Of a DNA stretch of 64,000 nt, positions 33,858 to 44,040 are shown in pieces. Within the stretch, counting starts at the first letter, position 1. Each line of letters starts with the position of its first letter. Below the pieces are notes generated by a model. That model was not told the origin of the DNA and did not search any database. It saw only the letters and a program-made list of their open reading frames with translations. The translations under genes and the position numbers were made by a program. The DNA comes from Duganella sp. 1411 (GTDB taxonomy: Bacteria > Pseudomonadota > Gammaproteobacteria > Burkholderiales > Burkholderiaceae_D), in contig NZ_JAFICD010000001.1 in NCBI RefSeq assembly GCF_017833525.1, positions 1,984,001-2,048,000 on the forward strand, given 5' to 3'.

Positions 33858-36533
33858 ATGACCGCACTCAACCATAGCCCGACGCAAACGACGCTCCGCG
33901 CCCTGTATCGTTCGATGCCGCTGCCCGGCTTCGCGCTGTTGCTGCTTGCGTTCATGTGGTCGGCGGTGGTCTACCAGGTGCGCGAGGAAAAGCGCAGCGC
34001 GCACTTCGAGGCCGTGCTGCACAGCCAGTCGCTGGCGCACACGCTGGCCGAGCACGCCAACCACCTGCTGCGCCAGACCGACCACGCCACCTTGCTGTTC
34101 AAGCTCAAGTTCGAGGCGCCGGGCGCCCCGCCGCAGCTGGCCGACTTCACCGGCCCCAATGGCACGCTCGACACACTCTTGCCGACCAAGTTCGACCTGC
34201 CGTTCGCGCGCCTGGACGCGGCCGGCAAGGTGGTCGACCGCAGCAACGGTTATTTTCCGCCGGACTTGCGCGACCAGGCCTTCTTCCAGGGCCACGCCGC
34301 CAGCGCCGAGGACCGCGGCGTCGTCGCCACGCCGGTGGTCGAGCCGCGCACCGGCAAATGGCAGGTGCAGATCTCGCGCCGCCTCAACGGCCCGGGCGGC
34401 CGCTTCGCCGGCGTCATCCTGGCGCGGCTGGACCCGGCCGATCTGGTCGACGACTACGACCGCGTCAGCGTCGACACCGGCGGCGCGGTGATGCTGATCA
34501 GCCGCGACAACGGCATGGTCACCGCCCGCATCGACGAGCAGCTGGTGATCGGCGGCGACATCGACTTTCGCGTGCTCGCCGGCAGCGCCGCGCGCCCGGC
34601 CGACGAACTGGTGCTCAAGCGGCCGTTCGACGCCGTGCCCCGCATCTACGGCTACGCGGAGATGCCGCGCTACCTGCTGATGGCGGCGGTGGGCAACCCG
34701 GTCGCCAGCGCCATGGCCGGTTTCGCCAAACGGCGCATGCTGTACTACGGCGCGGTGACGGCGGCCTCGCTGCTGGTGCTGGCCGTGGTCGGGCTGTTGA
34801 TGCGCCAGGCGCGGCGCCTGCGCAACAGCGCGCGCCTGGTCATCGAGGCCCAGCAGTTGTTGCGGGCGGCGTCCGACGCCAGCCTGGACGCGATGTATCT
34901 GCTCAAGGCGGTGCACGCGCCCGGCCCGGCGGGGGAAATCACCGACTTCGTCATCGCCGACCTGAACCAACACGCGGCGGCCCGGCTGGGCCGCGCCAGC
35001 AGCGAGCTCAAGGGCAAGGCGCTGCGCGAGGTGGCGCCCGAGCTGCACAGCAAGGGCCTGGTCGACCAGTTCCGGCAGGTGCTCGCCAGCGGCCAACCGC
35101 TCGAGGAGGAGGTCGAACTCGATGGCGCCGACGGCGCCGGCGAGCACTGGGTGCAGCGCCAGATCGTCGCCATCACCGACGGCGTGGCCGTGACCGTGCG
35201 CGACATCACCGCCCACAAGGAGGCCGAGCTGGCGATGCGCAAGAACCAGGCCGAGCTGGCCGCCGTCAACGACGCCTCGCCGCTCGGCCTGATCCGCGCC
35301 GACGCCACCGGCCATTGCACCTACGTCAACCGCACCTTCGAGTTCATCACCGGCCTGCGGCGCGAGGAGGCGCTGGGCGACGCCTGGATGCGCGCGGTCC
35401 ACCCCGGCGACCGCGGCCTGCTCGAGAAGGCCTTGCGGCGCATGGTCAAAACCCGCCGCCCCTACCAGGGCACGCTGCGCTGCATCCATCCGGACGGCAT
35501 GGTGATCTGGATCTCCTTCAAGGTCGCCGCGATGGTGGTCGACGGCCGAGTGTACGGCTATGCCGGCACGGTGGACGACATCACCCACGTGCGCAAATCG
35601 GTCATGGCGCTGCGCGAAAGCGAGGCGCGGCTGCGCACCATCACCGACACGCTGCCGGCGATGGTGGCCTACATCGACTACGAGGAGGTGTACCGCTTCC
35701 ACAACATCGCCTACGAGCGCGAATTCAATCGCGGCGGCGTGCAGGTGCTGGGCAAGACCATCCGGCAGACGATGGGCGAGGCGCGCTACGCCGCGCTGGA
35801 GCCCTACATCCGGCGCGTGCTGGCCGGCGAGGCGCTGACCTTCGAGGAAGACGACAACAGCGGCGGCGTCGAGCGCACCTTCGAAGTCGATTACATCCCG
35901 CAGCGCGACGAGGACAACGTCACGGTGATGGGTTTCCACGTCATGCGGCAGGACGTGACGGCGCAAAAGCACGAAAAACAGCGGCTGCTCAAACTATCGC
36001 AGGTCGACGCGCTGACCGGCCTGACCAACCGCGCCGGCTTCCTGCAAAAGCTCCAGGAGGGCATGGCGGCCAGCCGCGAGAACGGCGGCTTGATGGCGGT
36101 GATGTACATGGACATCGACCGCTTCAAGCCGGTCAACGACACTTATGGCCACAGCGTCGGCGACGCGCTGCTGAAGATCTTCTCGGCGCGCCTGACGCAC
36201 GCGATGCGCGCCAGCGACACCATCGCGCGTCTGGGCGGCGACGAATTCACCGTCATCATGGAGCGCATCCACCGCCCCGAAGACGCCGCCGCGCTGGCCG
36301 CCAAGATCGTCGGCGTGATGCGGGCCCCGTTCGATCTGGGCGGCACGGTCGTTTCGGTCTCGGCCAGCATCGGACTTGCCTATTACCAAGGCGAAGACAT
36401 CACCCCGGCGGACCTGCTCAACCACGCCGACAAGCTGTTGTATGAAGCCAAGCAAGCCGGCCGCGACACCTTCCGCGCCGCCCCAACGGCCTGCGACATG
36501 AGAAAAACCGAGGAACCACGTAGGGCGGATTAG
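33858..36533 (+). CDS. Membrane diguanylate cyclase with sensor and PAS domains
   Basis: An 891-residue c-di-GMP synthase. It has a transmembrane helix near residue 25, an extracytoplasmic Cache-like sensor domain (about 45-290), a second helix (about 295-315), three PAS-type domains and a C-terminal GGDEF domain. The catalytic motif LGGDEF is intact and is preceded by RASD five residues before it, the product-inhibition I-site. The ATG at 33858 was chosen because it begins the conserved membrane region. The stop codon lies inside a hairpin repeat. Confidence 0.9.
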   Translation: MTALNHSPTQTTLRALYRSMPLPGFALLLLAFMWSAVVYQVREEKRSAHFEAVLHSQSLAHTLAEHANHLLRQTDHATLLFKLKFEAPGAPPQLADFTGPNGTLDTLLPTKFDLPFARLDAAGKVVDRSNGYFPPDLRDQAFFQGHAASAEDRGVVATPVVEPRTGKWQVQISRRLNGPGGRFAGVILARLDPADLVDDYDRVSVDTGGAVMLISRDNGMVTARIDEQLVIGGDIDFRVLAGSAARPADELVLKRPFDAVPRIYGYAEMPRYLLMAAVGNPVASAMAGFAKRRMLYYGAVTAASLLVLAVVGLLMRQARRLRNSARLVIEAQQLLRAASDASLDAMYLLKAVHAPGPAGEITDFVIADLNQHAAARLGRASSELKGKALREVAPELHSKGLVDQFRQVLASGQPLEEEVELDGADGAGEHWVQRQIVAITDGVAVTVRDITAHKEAELAMRKNQAELAAVNDASPLGLIRADATGHCTYVNRTFEFITGLRREEALGDAWMRAVHPGDRGLLEKALRRMVKTRRPYQGTLRCIHPDGMVIWISFKVAAMVVDGRVYGYAGTVDDITHVRKSVMALRESEARLRTITDTLPAMVAYIDYEEVYRFHNIAYEREFNRGGVQVLGKTIRQTMGEARYAALEPYIRRVLAGEALTFEEDDNSGGVERTFEVDYIPQRDEDNVTVMGFHVMRQDVTAQKHEKQRLLKLSQVDALTGLTNRAGFLQKLQEGMAASRENGGLMAVMYMDIDRFKPVNDTYGHSVGDALLKIFSARLTHAMRASDTIARLGGDEFTVIMERIHRPEDAAALAAKIVGVMRAPFDLGGTVVSVSASIGLAYYQGEDITPADLLNHADKLLYEAKQAGRDTFRAAPTACDMRKTEEPRRAD

Positions 36534-36553
36534 GCGGAACGCCGTAATCCGCC
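36519..36553. repeat. GGCGGATTA/TAATCCGCC hairpin repeat, copy 3
   Basis: A variant of the repeat with a longer loop (TAGGCGGAACGCCG). Its first half overlaps the 3' end of the diguanylate cyclase gene and provides its last codons and the TAG stop. Confidence 0.85.
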
Positions 36554-36654
36554 ATGTCCGCGTCCCGCCGACGCCAGAACCCAGCATTTCTCAAGTCGTC
36601 CCCAGCCATCTTGCGCTATATTGCTGGTTTGCTGTTTCCACCACACACCACCCC

Positions 36655-37887
36655 ATGCGCCTGCTGCACACATCCGACTGGCATCTCGGCCAATCCCTGC
36701 ACAATTTCGAACGCCACTACGAGCACCAACGCTTCCTGGACTGGCTGCTCGACACCATCGTCGCCGAGCGGGCCGACGCGCTGCTGATCGCCGGCGACAT
36801 CTTCGACAACGCCAACCCATCATCGGCGTCGCAAAAGCAGCTATACCGCTTCCTGCAGCGGGCCAGGGAACGCGTGCCGCACCTGAACCTGATCGTCATC
36901 GCCGGCAACCACGACTCGCCGGGCCGCCTGGAAGCCCCCGGCCCGCTGCTCGAAGCGCACGGCACGCGCGTGATCGGCGCCGTGCAGCGCGACGCCGACG
37001 GCGCCATCGACATCGACGCGCTGGTGCTGCCGCTGACGGCAAGCGACGGCGCGATCGCCGCATGGTGCCTGGCGGTGCCCTTCCTGCGCCCCGGCGACGT
37101 GCCCAGAATACCGGCCGACGGCGACAACCCCGCCGATCCCTACCTGGCCGGCATCGCCCTGCTCTACAAACAGGCGCTGGAACTGGCACAGGCCAAGCGC
37201 GGCGACGGCCAGGCCATCCTGGCGATGGGCCACTGCCACATGGTCGACGGCCAGATGTCGAACGACTCCGAACGGCGCATCGTCATCGGCGGCACCGAAA
37301 TGCTGCCGGCCGGGATCTTCGACCCCGCCATCGCCTACGCCGCGCTGGGCCACCTGCATCTGGCGCAGGCGGTCGGCAAGCAGGACCACATCCGCTACTG
37401 CGGCAGCCCGATCCCGCTGTCGTTCGCGGAGGTCGGCTACACGCACCAGATCCTGCGCATCGACATCGACGGCGCCAAGGTCGGCGCGATCACGCCGATC
37501 CACGTGCCGCGCGCGGTGGAGCTGCTGCGCGTTCCCGCCAAGCCGGCGCCGCTGGCGCAGGTGCTGGAGGAACTGGCGGCGCTGGACGTGCCGGACGCCC
37601 CGCCCGACCAGCAACCGTTCCTGGAGGTGCGCGTGCGGCTCGACGCGCCCGAGCCGGGCCTGCGCGCGCGCATCGAGGCCGCGTTGGAGGGCAAGCCGGT
37701 GCGGCTGGCGAAGATCGAAACCTCCAGCGCCGCGCGCGCGACCTCCATCGACAGCGACATGATGACGCTCGACCGGCTGGAGCAGCTCAAGCCGGACGAC
37801 ATCTTCCGCCAGCTTTATCAGCAGCGCTTCGGCAACGACGCCCCCGCCGAACAACTGAGCGCCTTCGCGGAGTTGATGCTGCCATGA
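36655..37887 (+). CDS. sbcD: Exonuclease subunit SbcD
   Basis: Mre11-like nuclease subunit, 410 residues. Phosphoesterase motifs are visible: HTSDWHLGQSL, IAGDIFDNA, IAGNHDSPGRL, GHCHMVDGQ and GHLHLAQ, which supply the metal-binding Asp, His and Asn. It overlaps sbcC by ATGA, forming the SbcCD complex that cleaves DNA hairpins and trims double-strand ends. Confidence 0.96.
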   Translation: MRLLHTSDWHLGQSLHNFERHYEHQRFLDWLLDTIVAERADALLIAGDIFDNANPSSASQKQLYRFLQRARERVPHLNLIVIAGNHDSPGRLEAPGPLLEAHGTRVIGAVQRDADGAIDIDALVLPLTASDGAIAAWCLAVPFLRPGDVPRIPADGDNPADPYLAGIALLYKQALELAQAKRGDGQAILAMGHCHMVDGQMSNDSERRIVIGGTEMLPAGIFDPAIAYAALGHLHLAQAVGKQDHIRYCGSPIPLSFAEVGYTHQILRIDIDGAKVGAITPIHVPRAVELLRVPAKPAPLAQVLEELAALDVPDAPPDQQPFLEVRVRLDAPEPGLRARIEAALEGKPVRLAKIETSSAARATSIDSDMMTLDRLEQLKPDDIFRQLYQQRFGNDAPAEQLSAFAELMLP

Positions 37888-40800
37888 GAATCCTGAAAAT
37901 CGGCGGCAAGAACCTGGCCTCGCTGGCAGGAGAATTCGGCGTGGACTTCGAACAGGAGCCGCTGGCCTCGACCGGCCTGTTCGCCATCAGCGGCCCGACC
38001 GGCGCCGGCAAGAGCACCCTGCTCGACGCGCTGTGCCTGGCCTTGTACGACGCCACCCCGCGCCTGCTCAAGGTCGCCGGCCGCAACTACCTGACCGACG
38101 TCGGCGCCGAAACCGTCTCCACGCAGGACACGCGCACCCTGCTGCGACGGGGCACCGCCGAGGGCTACGCGGAGGTCGATTTCGTCGGCAACGACGGCGC
38201 CTCGTACCGCGCGCGCTGGAGCGTGCGGCGCTCGCGCACCAAGGCCGAAGGCGCGTTGCAGCCGACGGCGATGAGCCTGCACCTGCTGCCGGCGCTGCAG
38301 CCGATCGGCGGCACCAAGACCGAGGTGAAGGCGGAGATCGAAAAGCGCATCGGCCTGTCGTTCGAGCAGTTCACGCGCGCCGTGCTGCTGGCGCAAAACG
38401 AGTTCTCGGCCTTCCTCAAATCCGAGGACAACGAACGCGGCGAGCTGCTCGAGACGCTGACCGGCAGCACCATCTACACCGAGATCTCGATGCGCGCCTT
38501 CGAGCGCGCCAAGCTGGAACAGCTGGCGCTGCAAAAGCTGAACGCGCGCCTGGCCGACCAAAAGCCGCTCGGCGGCGAGCAGCGCGGCGAACTGCAAGCG
38601 CAAAGCGCAACCGCCGGCGAGGCGCTGCAGGCGCTGGACCAGCGCAAGGCGGAGCTGGAGCAGGAACTGCGCTGGCACAAACAGGCGGAAAAGTTGAAGG
38701 ATGACGAACTGGCCGCGCGGCAGGCCTGCGAGCTGGCCGCCGCCGACGTGCTGGCCGCCGCCCCGCAACGCGCAGCCCTCGCCCGCATCCTCGCGGTGCA
38801 GCCGGCGCGCCCGCTGGCCGACGACATCCGCCGCATCGACGCCGACATCGCCGCCGCGCAGGCCGGCATCGCCGCCGGCACCCAGGCGGCGGCCGACGCC
38901 GCGCTGGAGCTGGAACGCGCCGGCGCCGCGCACACGCAAGCGGCCGCGCAACTGCTGGAGGCGGAAAACGCCCAGCGCGCCGCCGCACCGCTGCTCGACC
39001 AGGCCAAGGCGCTGGACGCGCGCATCGAGGCCATGCTGCCGGCCTACCGCCAGGCGTCCGCCGCCTGCGAAAAGGCCGACCACGCCGACGCCGCCGCCAA
39101 GGCGGCGATGCAGTCCAAGCAGGACGAACGCCAGCGCCTGGACGCGCAGCACGCGGCCGGCCTCACCTGGCTGGGCCAGCACAAGCAATGGCAAACGCTG
39201 GCGCAATCGTGGGAGCGCTGGGACGTGCTGTTCGTGCAGGCCGGCCAAGCCGCGTCGCAGGCGGAAAAGCTGGGCAACGCCGCCGCCCGCGTCCAACGCA
39301 ACGCCAAGGCCCATCGCGACGAGGAAGCCGACGCCAGCGCCAAACTGGCCACCTCCAGCGCCGTGCTGCAAACGCTGGAGGCGCGGCGCCAGGACGCCGC
39401 GCAGGCGCTGGCCGCCTTCTCCGCCGAGCAGTTGCAGGCCACGCGCAGCGGCTGGGAACAGCGCCGCGACCTGCTGGCCGGCGCAGAAAAGATCTGGATC
39501 GAGCTGGAAGCGCACCAGCAGCGCGGCGCGCGCATCGCGGCGCAGTCGGCGCAGCAGCGGCTGGCGATGGAAACGGCGGAACAGCAGCTGGCGGCGGCAC
39601 GGCAGGAGAACATCGCCATCCTGGCCGCCTTCTCGCAGGCCGAACGCTCGCTGAAACTGGCGGAGGCGGCTTGCGCCGAGAACGTCGAATCGCTGCGGGC
39701 GTCGCTGGAAGATGACACCCCTTGTCCGGTGTGCGGCGCGCACGAACATCCATACCGCCATAACGACGGGCCGCTGCAAGCGATGCTCGGCGGGCTGCAG
39801 GCCGAGGTCTCGCGCTGCCGCCAGCAGATGGAGGCCAACGTCAATCAGCAGGCGGCACAACGCGCCACCGTCCAGGCCAGCCTGGAACAGCTGCAACTGC
39901 TGGCCACCGAAAGCCGCGGCGTGCAGCAGGCGCTGGAGAAGGCGGCCGCCGCGTGGGGCGCCCACCCGCTGGTGGCCGGCGACGACGACACGCGGGCGGA
40001 GCTGCCGCCGGAGCCCGAACGCACCGACTGGTTCACGGCCGAGCTGGAGGCGGCGCGCGCGGCGCTGCGGGCGGCCGAGCAACAGGAACGCGCGCTGCAC
40101 GCCGCCCGCAATGCCCGCGACCAGGCGCAATCGGCCTGGGATGTGGCGTCGGCGGAGCACGCGCGTTTGCAGGGCGTGGCGTCGGGCGCGCAAACCGCCC
40201 TGGCGCTGGCCAACACCGAATACAAGGCCCTGGAGGACCAGCGCATCGAAGTGGCGCTGACGCTCAGCGCCCTGCTGTCCGACCTGGACGCGGCCTTCAG
40301 CGGCGGCGACATCCCCAGCGACGAATGGAAAGACGACTGGAAAACCGGCCCGGCCAGATTCCACGCGGCGCGCCAGGCCGAAAGCAAGCAATGGCTGGCG
40401 CAGCGCGCCGCCCACGACGAGCGCAATGCGGCCCTTTCCACCATCGACGTCGAACTCAAAGCGTTGAATGACGCCCTGGCCAGGACCGGCCACGACGCCC
40501 TCGCCGCCCGCGAGGCCTGGAACGCCGCCGACGCCGCGCTGCGCGCCATGCAGCAGCAACGCATGGAACTGTGGGACGGCAAGCCGGTGCGCGAAGTCGA
40601 ACAGGCGCTCGGTGCCGCCATCGACGCCGCCAGGTCGCAGCTGTCCGCGCGCCAGCGGGCATTGGAACACGCCGCACAAGCCCGGACGCGCCAGGACGAG
40701 GCGCTGGCACAAGCCGGCCATCGACTGGCCGCGTTGCGCGCGTCCGCCACGGCCGCCGCCGATGGCCTGGCGCAGTGGCTGGCCGCGTTCCAGCAGCGCC

Positions 40801-41702
40801 AGCCCGACGCCGATCTGCGCGACCTCGAACAACTGCACGCGCTGCTCGCCCACACCGCCGAGGACATCGACGCGCGGCGCGCCGCGCTGCAAGCCATCGA
40901 CCGCGCCGCCGACAACGCGACCACCGTTTTGCAGGAACGCCAGCGCCAGCGCGAACAGCATCGCCTGTCCGCGCCGCCAAGCAGCCTGCCGCCGGTGATG
41001 GAAGAAGCGTCCTCCGACGTACCCGATTCCCCGCTCGCCGCCCTCGCCACCGCCCTTAATGAACTGATGGCCGAACGCAAGGCGGCGCACGACCACGCCA
41101 CCGCCCTGCAACTGGCGCTGGCGCAGGACGACGCCAAGCGCCGGCAATCGCAGGCGATGCTGGCGGAGATCGAAAAGCAGGAGGCGATCGAGCAGCGCTG
41201 GTCGCGCATGAGCGATTTGATCGGCTCGGCCGACGGCAAGAAATTCCGCAACTACGCGCAGCAGTTCACGCTGGACGTGCTGCTCGGCTACGCCAACGCC
41301 CACCTGAACCACCTCGCGCGGCGCTATCAGCTTGAACGGATCAACAATCCGGCCAGCCCCTCGCTGGCCCTGCTGGTGCGCGACCAGGACATGGGCGGCG
41401 AGATGCGCTCCGTGCATTCGCTGTCCGGCGGCGAATCGTTCCTGGTGTCGCTGGCGCTGGCGCTGGGACTGGCCTCGCTGTCGTCGAACCGGGTGCGGGT
41501 CGAATCGCTGTTCATCGACGAGGGCTTCGGCAGCCTGGATGCGGAAACGCTGCGCGTCGCCATGGATGCGCTGGACGGCTTGCAAGCCATGGGCCGCAAG
41601 GTTGGCGTCATCTCCCACGTGCAGGAGATGACGGAGCGGATCGCCACCAAGATCCTGGTGCGGCCGTCCGCCGGCGGCCGCAGCACGGTCAGCGTGATGT
41701 GA
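37884..41702 (+). CDS. sbcC: Exonuclease subunit SbcC
   Basis: Rad50-like ATPase of 1272 residues. The start was set at MRILKIGGKNLASLAGEF. It has Walker A GPTGAGKSTLLDALC near residue 40, long coiled coils with a CPVCGAHEHPY zinc hook near the centre, the LSGGESFLVSLALALGL signature and the Walker B ESLFIDEGFGSLD near the C-terminus. The start overlaps the sbcD stop. Confidence 0.96.
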   Translation: MRILKIGGKNLASLAGEFGVDFEQEPLASTGLFAISGPTGAGKSTLLDALCLALYDATPRLLKVAGRNYLTDVGAETVSTQDTRTLLRRGTAEGYAEVDFVGNDGASYRARWSVRRSRTKAEGALQPTAMSLHLLPALQPIGGTKTEVKAEIEKRIGLSFEQFTRAVLLAQNEFSAFLKSEDNERGELLETLTGSTIYTEISMRAFERAKLEQLALQKLNARLADQKPLGGEQRGELQAQSATAGEALQALDQRKAELEQELRWHKQAEKLKDDELAARQACELAAADVLAAAPQRAALARILAVQPARPLADDIRRIDADIAAAQAGIAAGTQAAADAALELERAGAAHTQAAAQLLEAENAQRAAAPLLDQAKALDARIEAMLPAYRQASAACEKADHADAAAKAAMQSKQDERQRLDAQHAAGLTWLGQHKQWQTLAQSWERWDVLFVQAGQAASQAEKLGNAAARVQRNAKAHRDEEADASAKLATSSAVLQTLEARRQDAAQALAAFSAEQLQATRSGWEQRRDLLAGAEKIWIELEAHQQRGARIAAQSAQQRLAMETAEQQLAAARQENIAILAAFSQAERSLKLAEAACAENVESLRASLEDDTPCPVCGAHEHPYRHNDGPLQAMLGGLQAEVSRCRQQMEANVNQQAAQRATVQASLEQLQLLATESRGVQQALEKAAAAWGAHPLVAGDDDTRAELPPEPERTDWFTAELEAARAALRAAEQQERALHAARNARDQAQSAWDVASAEHARLQGVASGAQTALALANTEYKALEDQRIEVALTLSALLSDLDAAFSGGDIPSDEWKDDWKTGPARFHAARQAESKQWLAQRAAHDERNAALSTIDVELKALNDALARTGHDALAAREAWNAADAALRAMQQQRMELWDGKPVREVEQALGAAIDAARSQLSARQRALEHAAQARTRQDEALAQAGHRLAALRASATAAADGLAQWLAAFQQRQPDADLRDLEQLHALLAHTAEDIDARRAALQAIDRAADNATTVLQERQRQREQHRLSAPPSSLPPVMEEASSDVPDSPLAALATALNELMAERKAAHDHATALQLALAQDDAKRRQSQAMLAEIEKQEAIEQRWSRMSDLIGSADGKKFRNYAQQFTLDVLLGYANAHLNHLARRYQLERINNPASPSLALLVRDQDMGGEMRSVHSLSGGESFLVSLALALGLASLSSNRVRVESLFIDEGFGSLDAETLRVAMDALDGLQAMGRKVGVISHVQEMTERIATKILVRPSAGGRSTVSVM

Positions 41703-41705
41703 GTG

Positions 41706-41861
41706 TCATCGCTTGGGTGGCTCGCCGCGCTCCAGCTTCAATAACTCCCAGCCCAACTCGCGCCGGATCTGTTTCGGGTCCGGCGGCGGGCGCCGTTGTT
41801 CGATCTGTATCCGCAACCACTGGCGTACAGCCTCTTTGCTCGGTTGCTTCCTGTCTTCCAT
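41706..41861 (-). CDS. Small basic unknown protein
   Basis: A 51-residue product, MEDRKQPSKEAVRQWLRIQ and on, with a charged helix followed by a lysine/arginine-rich tail. An upstream in-frame start would add 18 residues but is less likely. It converges on the sbcC stop. The family is not recognised. Confidence 0.5.
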   Translation of the reverse strand: MEDRKQPSKEAVRQWLRIQIEQRRPPPDPKQIRRELGWELLKLERGEPPKR

Positions 41862-41992
41862 GGCATTTGCCTCTTGATGGAATGATCCCTGGTGAGACCA
41901 TAACGCACGGCGCACAACGGTGTTGACGGCGAATTTGCAACCAATTGCGACAAATTTGCTATCATTAAAGCATCAGTCAGGAAGCGACCATC

Positions 41993-42532
41993 ATGAGCAT
42001 TGGCGCCATATCAACCAGCCCCGCGATCCAGCCGCCCGAGCGCGCAGCGTCGAAGGCCAGGCAGGACGCATCGGCGCCGGCCGCGCCCACGGGCGGCGCC
42101 TCCACCACCACGCTGACGCCGGAAGCCCTCAAACTGATCGACCAACTCAAAGCGCGCGACGCCGAAGTGCGCCAGCACGAGCAGGCGCACCTGGCGGCCG
42201 CCGGCGGCCTGGCCCTGTCCGGCGCCTCCTACACCTATCAGCGCGGCCCCAACGGCGTCAACTACGCTATCGGCGGCGAAGTGCAGATCGACACCTCGCC
42301 CGGCGCCACGCCCCAGGAGACCATCGCGCGCGCCGGCAAGATCCAGGCGGCGGCGCTGGCGCCGGCCGGCCCGTCCGGCGCCGACCGCGCGGTAGCGGCC
42401 CAAGCACAACAAATGGAAACCCAGGCCCGCGCGGAACTGGCGCAGCAAGACCAACCGGGTGCGTCGGAGCGCGTGCGCCGCGCTTATGGCAGCGAGCCGT
42501 CGTCCCAGCCGACGCTGGATGTCCACGCATAA
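41993..42532 (+). CDS. Putative SprA-related metalloprotease
   Basis: A 179-residue protein. The N-terminal third is low-complexity (Ala/Pro/Ser). The core has QHEQAHLAAAGGLA, an HExxH-like site (HEQAH), then GASYTYQRGPNGVNYAIGGEV and ARAGKIQAAALAPAGPS. This matches the SprA-related or CJM1_0395-type putative metallopeptidase domain. The substrate is unknown, and no signal peptide is seen. It has its own promoter-like AT-rich region upstream. Confidence 0.75.
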   Translation: MSIGAISTSPAIQPPERAASKARQDASAPAAPTGGASTTTLTPEALKLIDQLKARDAEVRQHEQAHLAAAGGLALSGASYTYQRGPNGVNYAIGGEVQIDTSPGATPQETIARAGKIQAAALAPAGPSGADRAVAAQAQQMETQARAELAQQDQPGASERVRRAYGSEPSSQPTLDVHA

Positions 42533-42586
42533 GCGCGCGGACCGGATGATAAAATCCCGCCTTTGCCTCTCGCCTACGGATCAATC

Positions 42587-42796
42587 ATGTTAAAAGCACC
42601 ACGCACCCTCACCTTCAAATGCGCCAAATGCGCCAAGGCGGTACAAGTCCGCCTGCAAAAGGTATCGGCCTGCTCGCACATCCAGCCATACCTGGGCATT
42701 TGCGCATGCGGCGAAGTAAAGCACCACGCGATCGGCCAAAAAGACGCGGTAGCCTCGTACCTGGCCGCCCCCGAAGGCTGGACCCACCACCACTAA
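42587..42796 (+). CDS. Small cysteine-rich protein
   Basis: A 69-residue product starting MLKAPRTLTFKCAKCAKAVQ. It contains CAKC and a later CACG motif, a possible zinc ribbon, and ends in WTHHH. The ATG at 42587 is the first good start. The family is not recognised. Confidence 0.6.
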   Translation: MLKAPRTLTFKCAKCAKAVQVRLQKVSACSHIQPYLGICACGEVKHHAIGQKDAVASYLAAPEGWTHHH

Positions 42797-42828
42797 TAAA
42801 TAAGATGACGGTAAATTGGTCTAAACCA

Positions 42829-42859
42829 CGTAGGGCGGATTAGCGCAGCGTAATCCGCC
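42829..42859. repeat. GGCGGATTA/TAATCCGCC hairpin repeat, copy 4
   Basis: Near-identical to copies 1 and 2, lying 30 bases after a small gene. Confidence 0.85.
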
Positions 42860-42953
42860 AAGCTCCACCCGCGGCCAACGATTACATTTAAAGCAACCCC
42901 TCAAGTTTCCCTGATCCCGACCGTTATAGAAGTATTATCAAACGGAAACTGCC

Positions 42954-43931
42954 ATGTCCACTCTCTCCGCACTCGGCGCCCGTGCTTTGCCGGCGTCCTA
43001 CCCTGCCGCCACTGCGCAAAACGACGGCAAGACCACCGGCGCGCCCGCCACGCAAAAGAGCACCAGCGCAGCTTCCTCGCCGCTTTCCCTATCCAGCGAC
43101 GCGCTGGACATGCAAAAACGTGTCGCCTCGCTGGGCGGCGCCACCGTCGATTTCGCCCAAGACCTGATGAACAGCTTCACGCAGGCCCTGTTCGGCGACG
43201 CCGCCAAGGGCGCGACCATCGACTTCGACTCGGCCAGCCTGGAAACCTCGTCCAGCTTCGCGCTGGGCGTACAACAAAGCTCCGGCCCGAACGGCACCAC
43301 CTCTTCGGCCGCCTTCAGCCTGACCGACAGCTCGCACTTCCTCGGCAAGGGCACGATCACCACCGCCGACGGCCGCAAGTTCGATTTCGAAGTCGAAGTC
43401 CAGTACGACTACCAGCTCGACGCCGCCGCCAGCCAGACCACCGGCGCGGCGCCGGCGTCCGACCGGATCTACAACCGGGCCGGCGAAAAAGCCAACGGCA
43501 AGGACAGCGGCAAGGCCGGCAACCAGCCGCAAACCATCGACCTGCCGACCGTGCAGCTACCGAATATCGACTTCGCCGGCACCCTGGCCGACCTGTTCCA
43601 GTTGATCGGCCGCGATCTGCACACGGCGCTGTCCACCGGCGGCGATAAAAGCAGCCAAATCGGCGGCGACGTCGACCGCAACGCGCTGCGCAGCCTCTCG
43701 CTGCGGCTGCTCAACCTGGTCGACAGCAAGGACGCCAACACCTACACCGCCCCGACCCCGGCCGACCAGGCCAAATCGGCCGCCGCGTACGGCGACCAGG
43801 CCGGCGCGGCCGACAAGGTGACCGGCGGCCCGTCCGGCGCCGTCGATCCGCAAGCCGAAGGCGCCAGTTCCGCCGCCGCGCCGGGCGTCGCCGACGACGA
43901 CGGCAAAGGCGCCGCGACCGCCGCAAGCTGA
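42954..43931 (+). CDS. Low-complexity unknown protein
   Basis: A 325-residue protein rich in Ala, Ser, Gly and Asp. The middle contains TADGRKFDFEVEVQYDYQLD and NIDFAGTLADLFQLIGRDL, which look folded; both ends are low-complexity and probably disordered. It has no signal peptide. Its composition recalls flagellar or surface-associated accessory proteins, but I cannot place it in a family. A strong terminator follows. Confidence 0.6.
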   Translation: MSTLSALGARALPASYPAATAQNDGKTTGAPATQKSTSAASSPLSLSSDALDMQKRVASLGGATVDFAQDLMNSFTQALFGDAAKGATIDFDSASLETSSSFALGVQQSSGPNGTTSSAAFSLTDSSHFLGKGTITTADGRKFDFEVEVQYDYQLDAAASQTTGAAPASDRIYNRAGEKANGKDSGKAGNQPQTIDLPTVQLPNIDFAGTLADLFQLIGRDLHTALSTGGDKSSQIGGDVDRNALRSLSLRLLNLVDSKDANTYTAPTPADQAKSAAAYGDQAGAADKVTGGPSGAVDPQAEGASSAAAPGVADDDGKGAATAAS

Positions 43932-43961
43932 CCGCCAAGTATAATAAGCGCCTCAACACGC

Positions 43962-43999
43962 AAACGCCGGCAGGGATGAACCGCATCCCCGGCGTTTTT
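43962..43999 (+). terminator. Rho-independent terminator
   Basis: The hairpin arms AAACGCCGG and CCGGCGTTT are followed by a T run, right after the low-complexity protein gene. Confidence 0.8.
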
Positions 44000-44040
44000 C
44001 GTGCTCGTTCCGATCCGCTTATTCCTACCGATTGCCCGAC

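Noticed and set aside
36621..37883. N-terminal extension of sbcC upstream of the ATG at 37884
   Set aside because: It overlaps sbcD in another frame and is arginine/alanine-rich; the SbcC family begins at MRILKIGGKN.
37818..41618. 1266-codon frame opposite sbcC
   Set aside because: It is an antisense shadow of sbcC, rich in Arg, Gly and Gln, with no motif.
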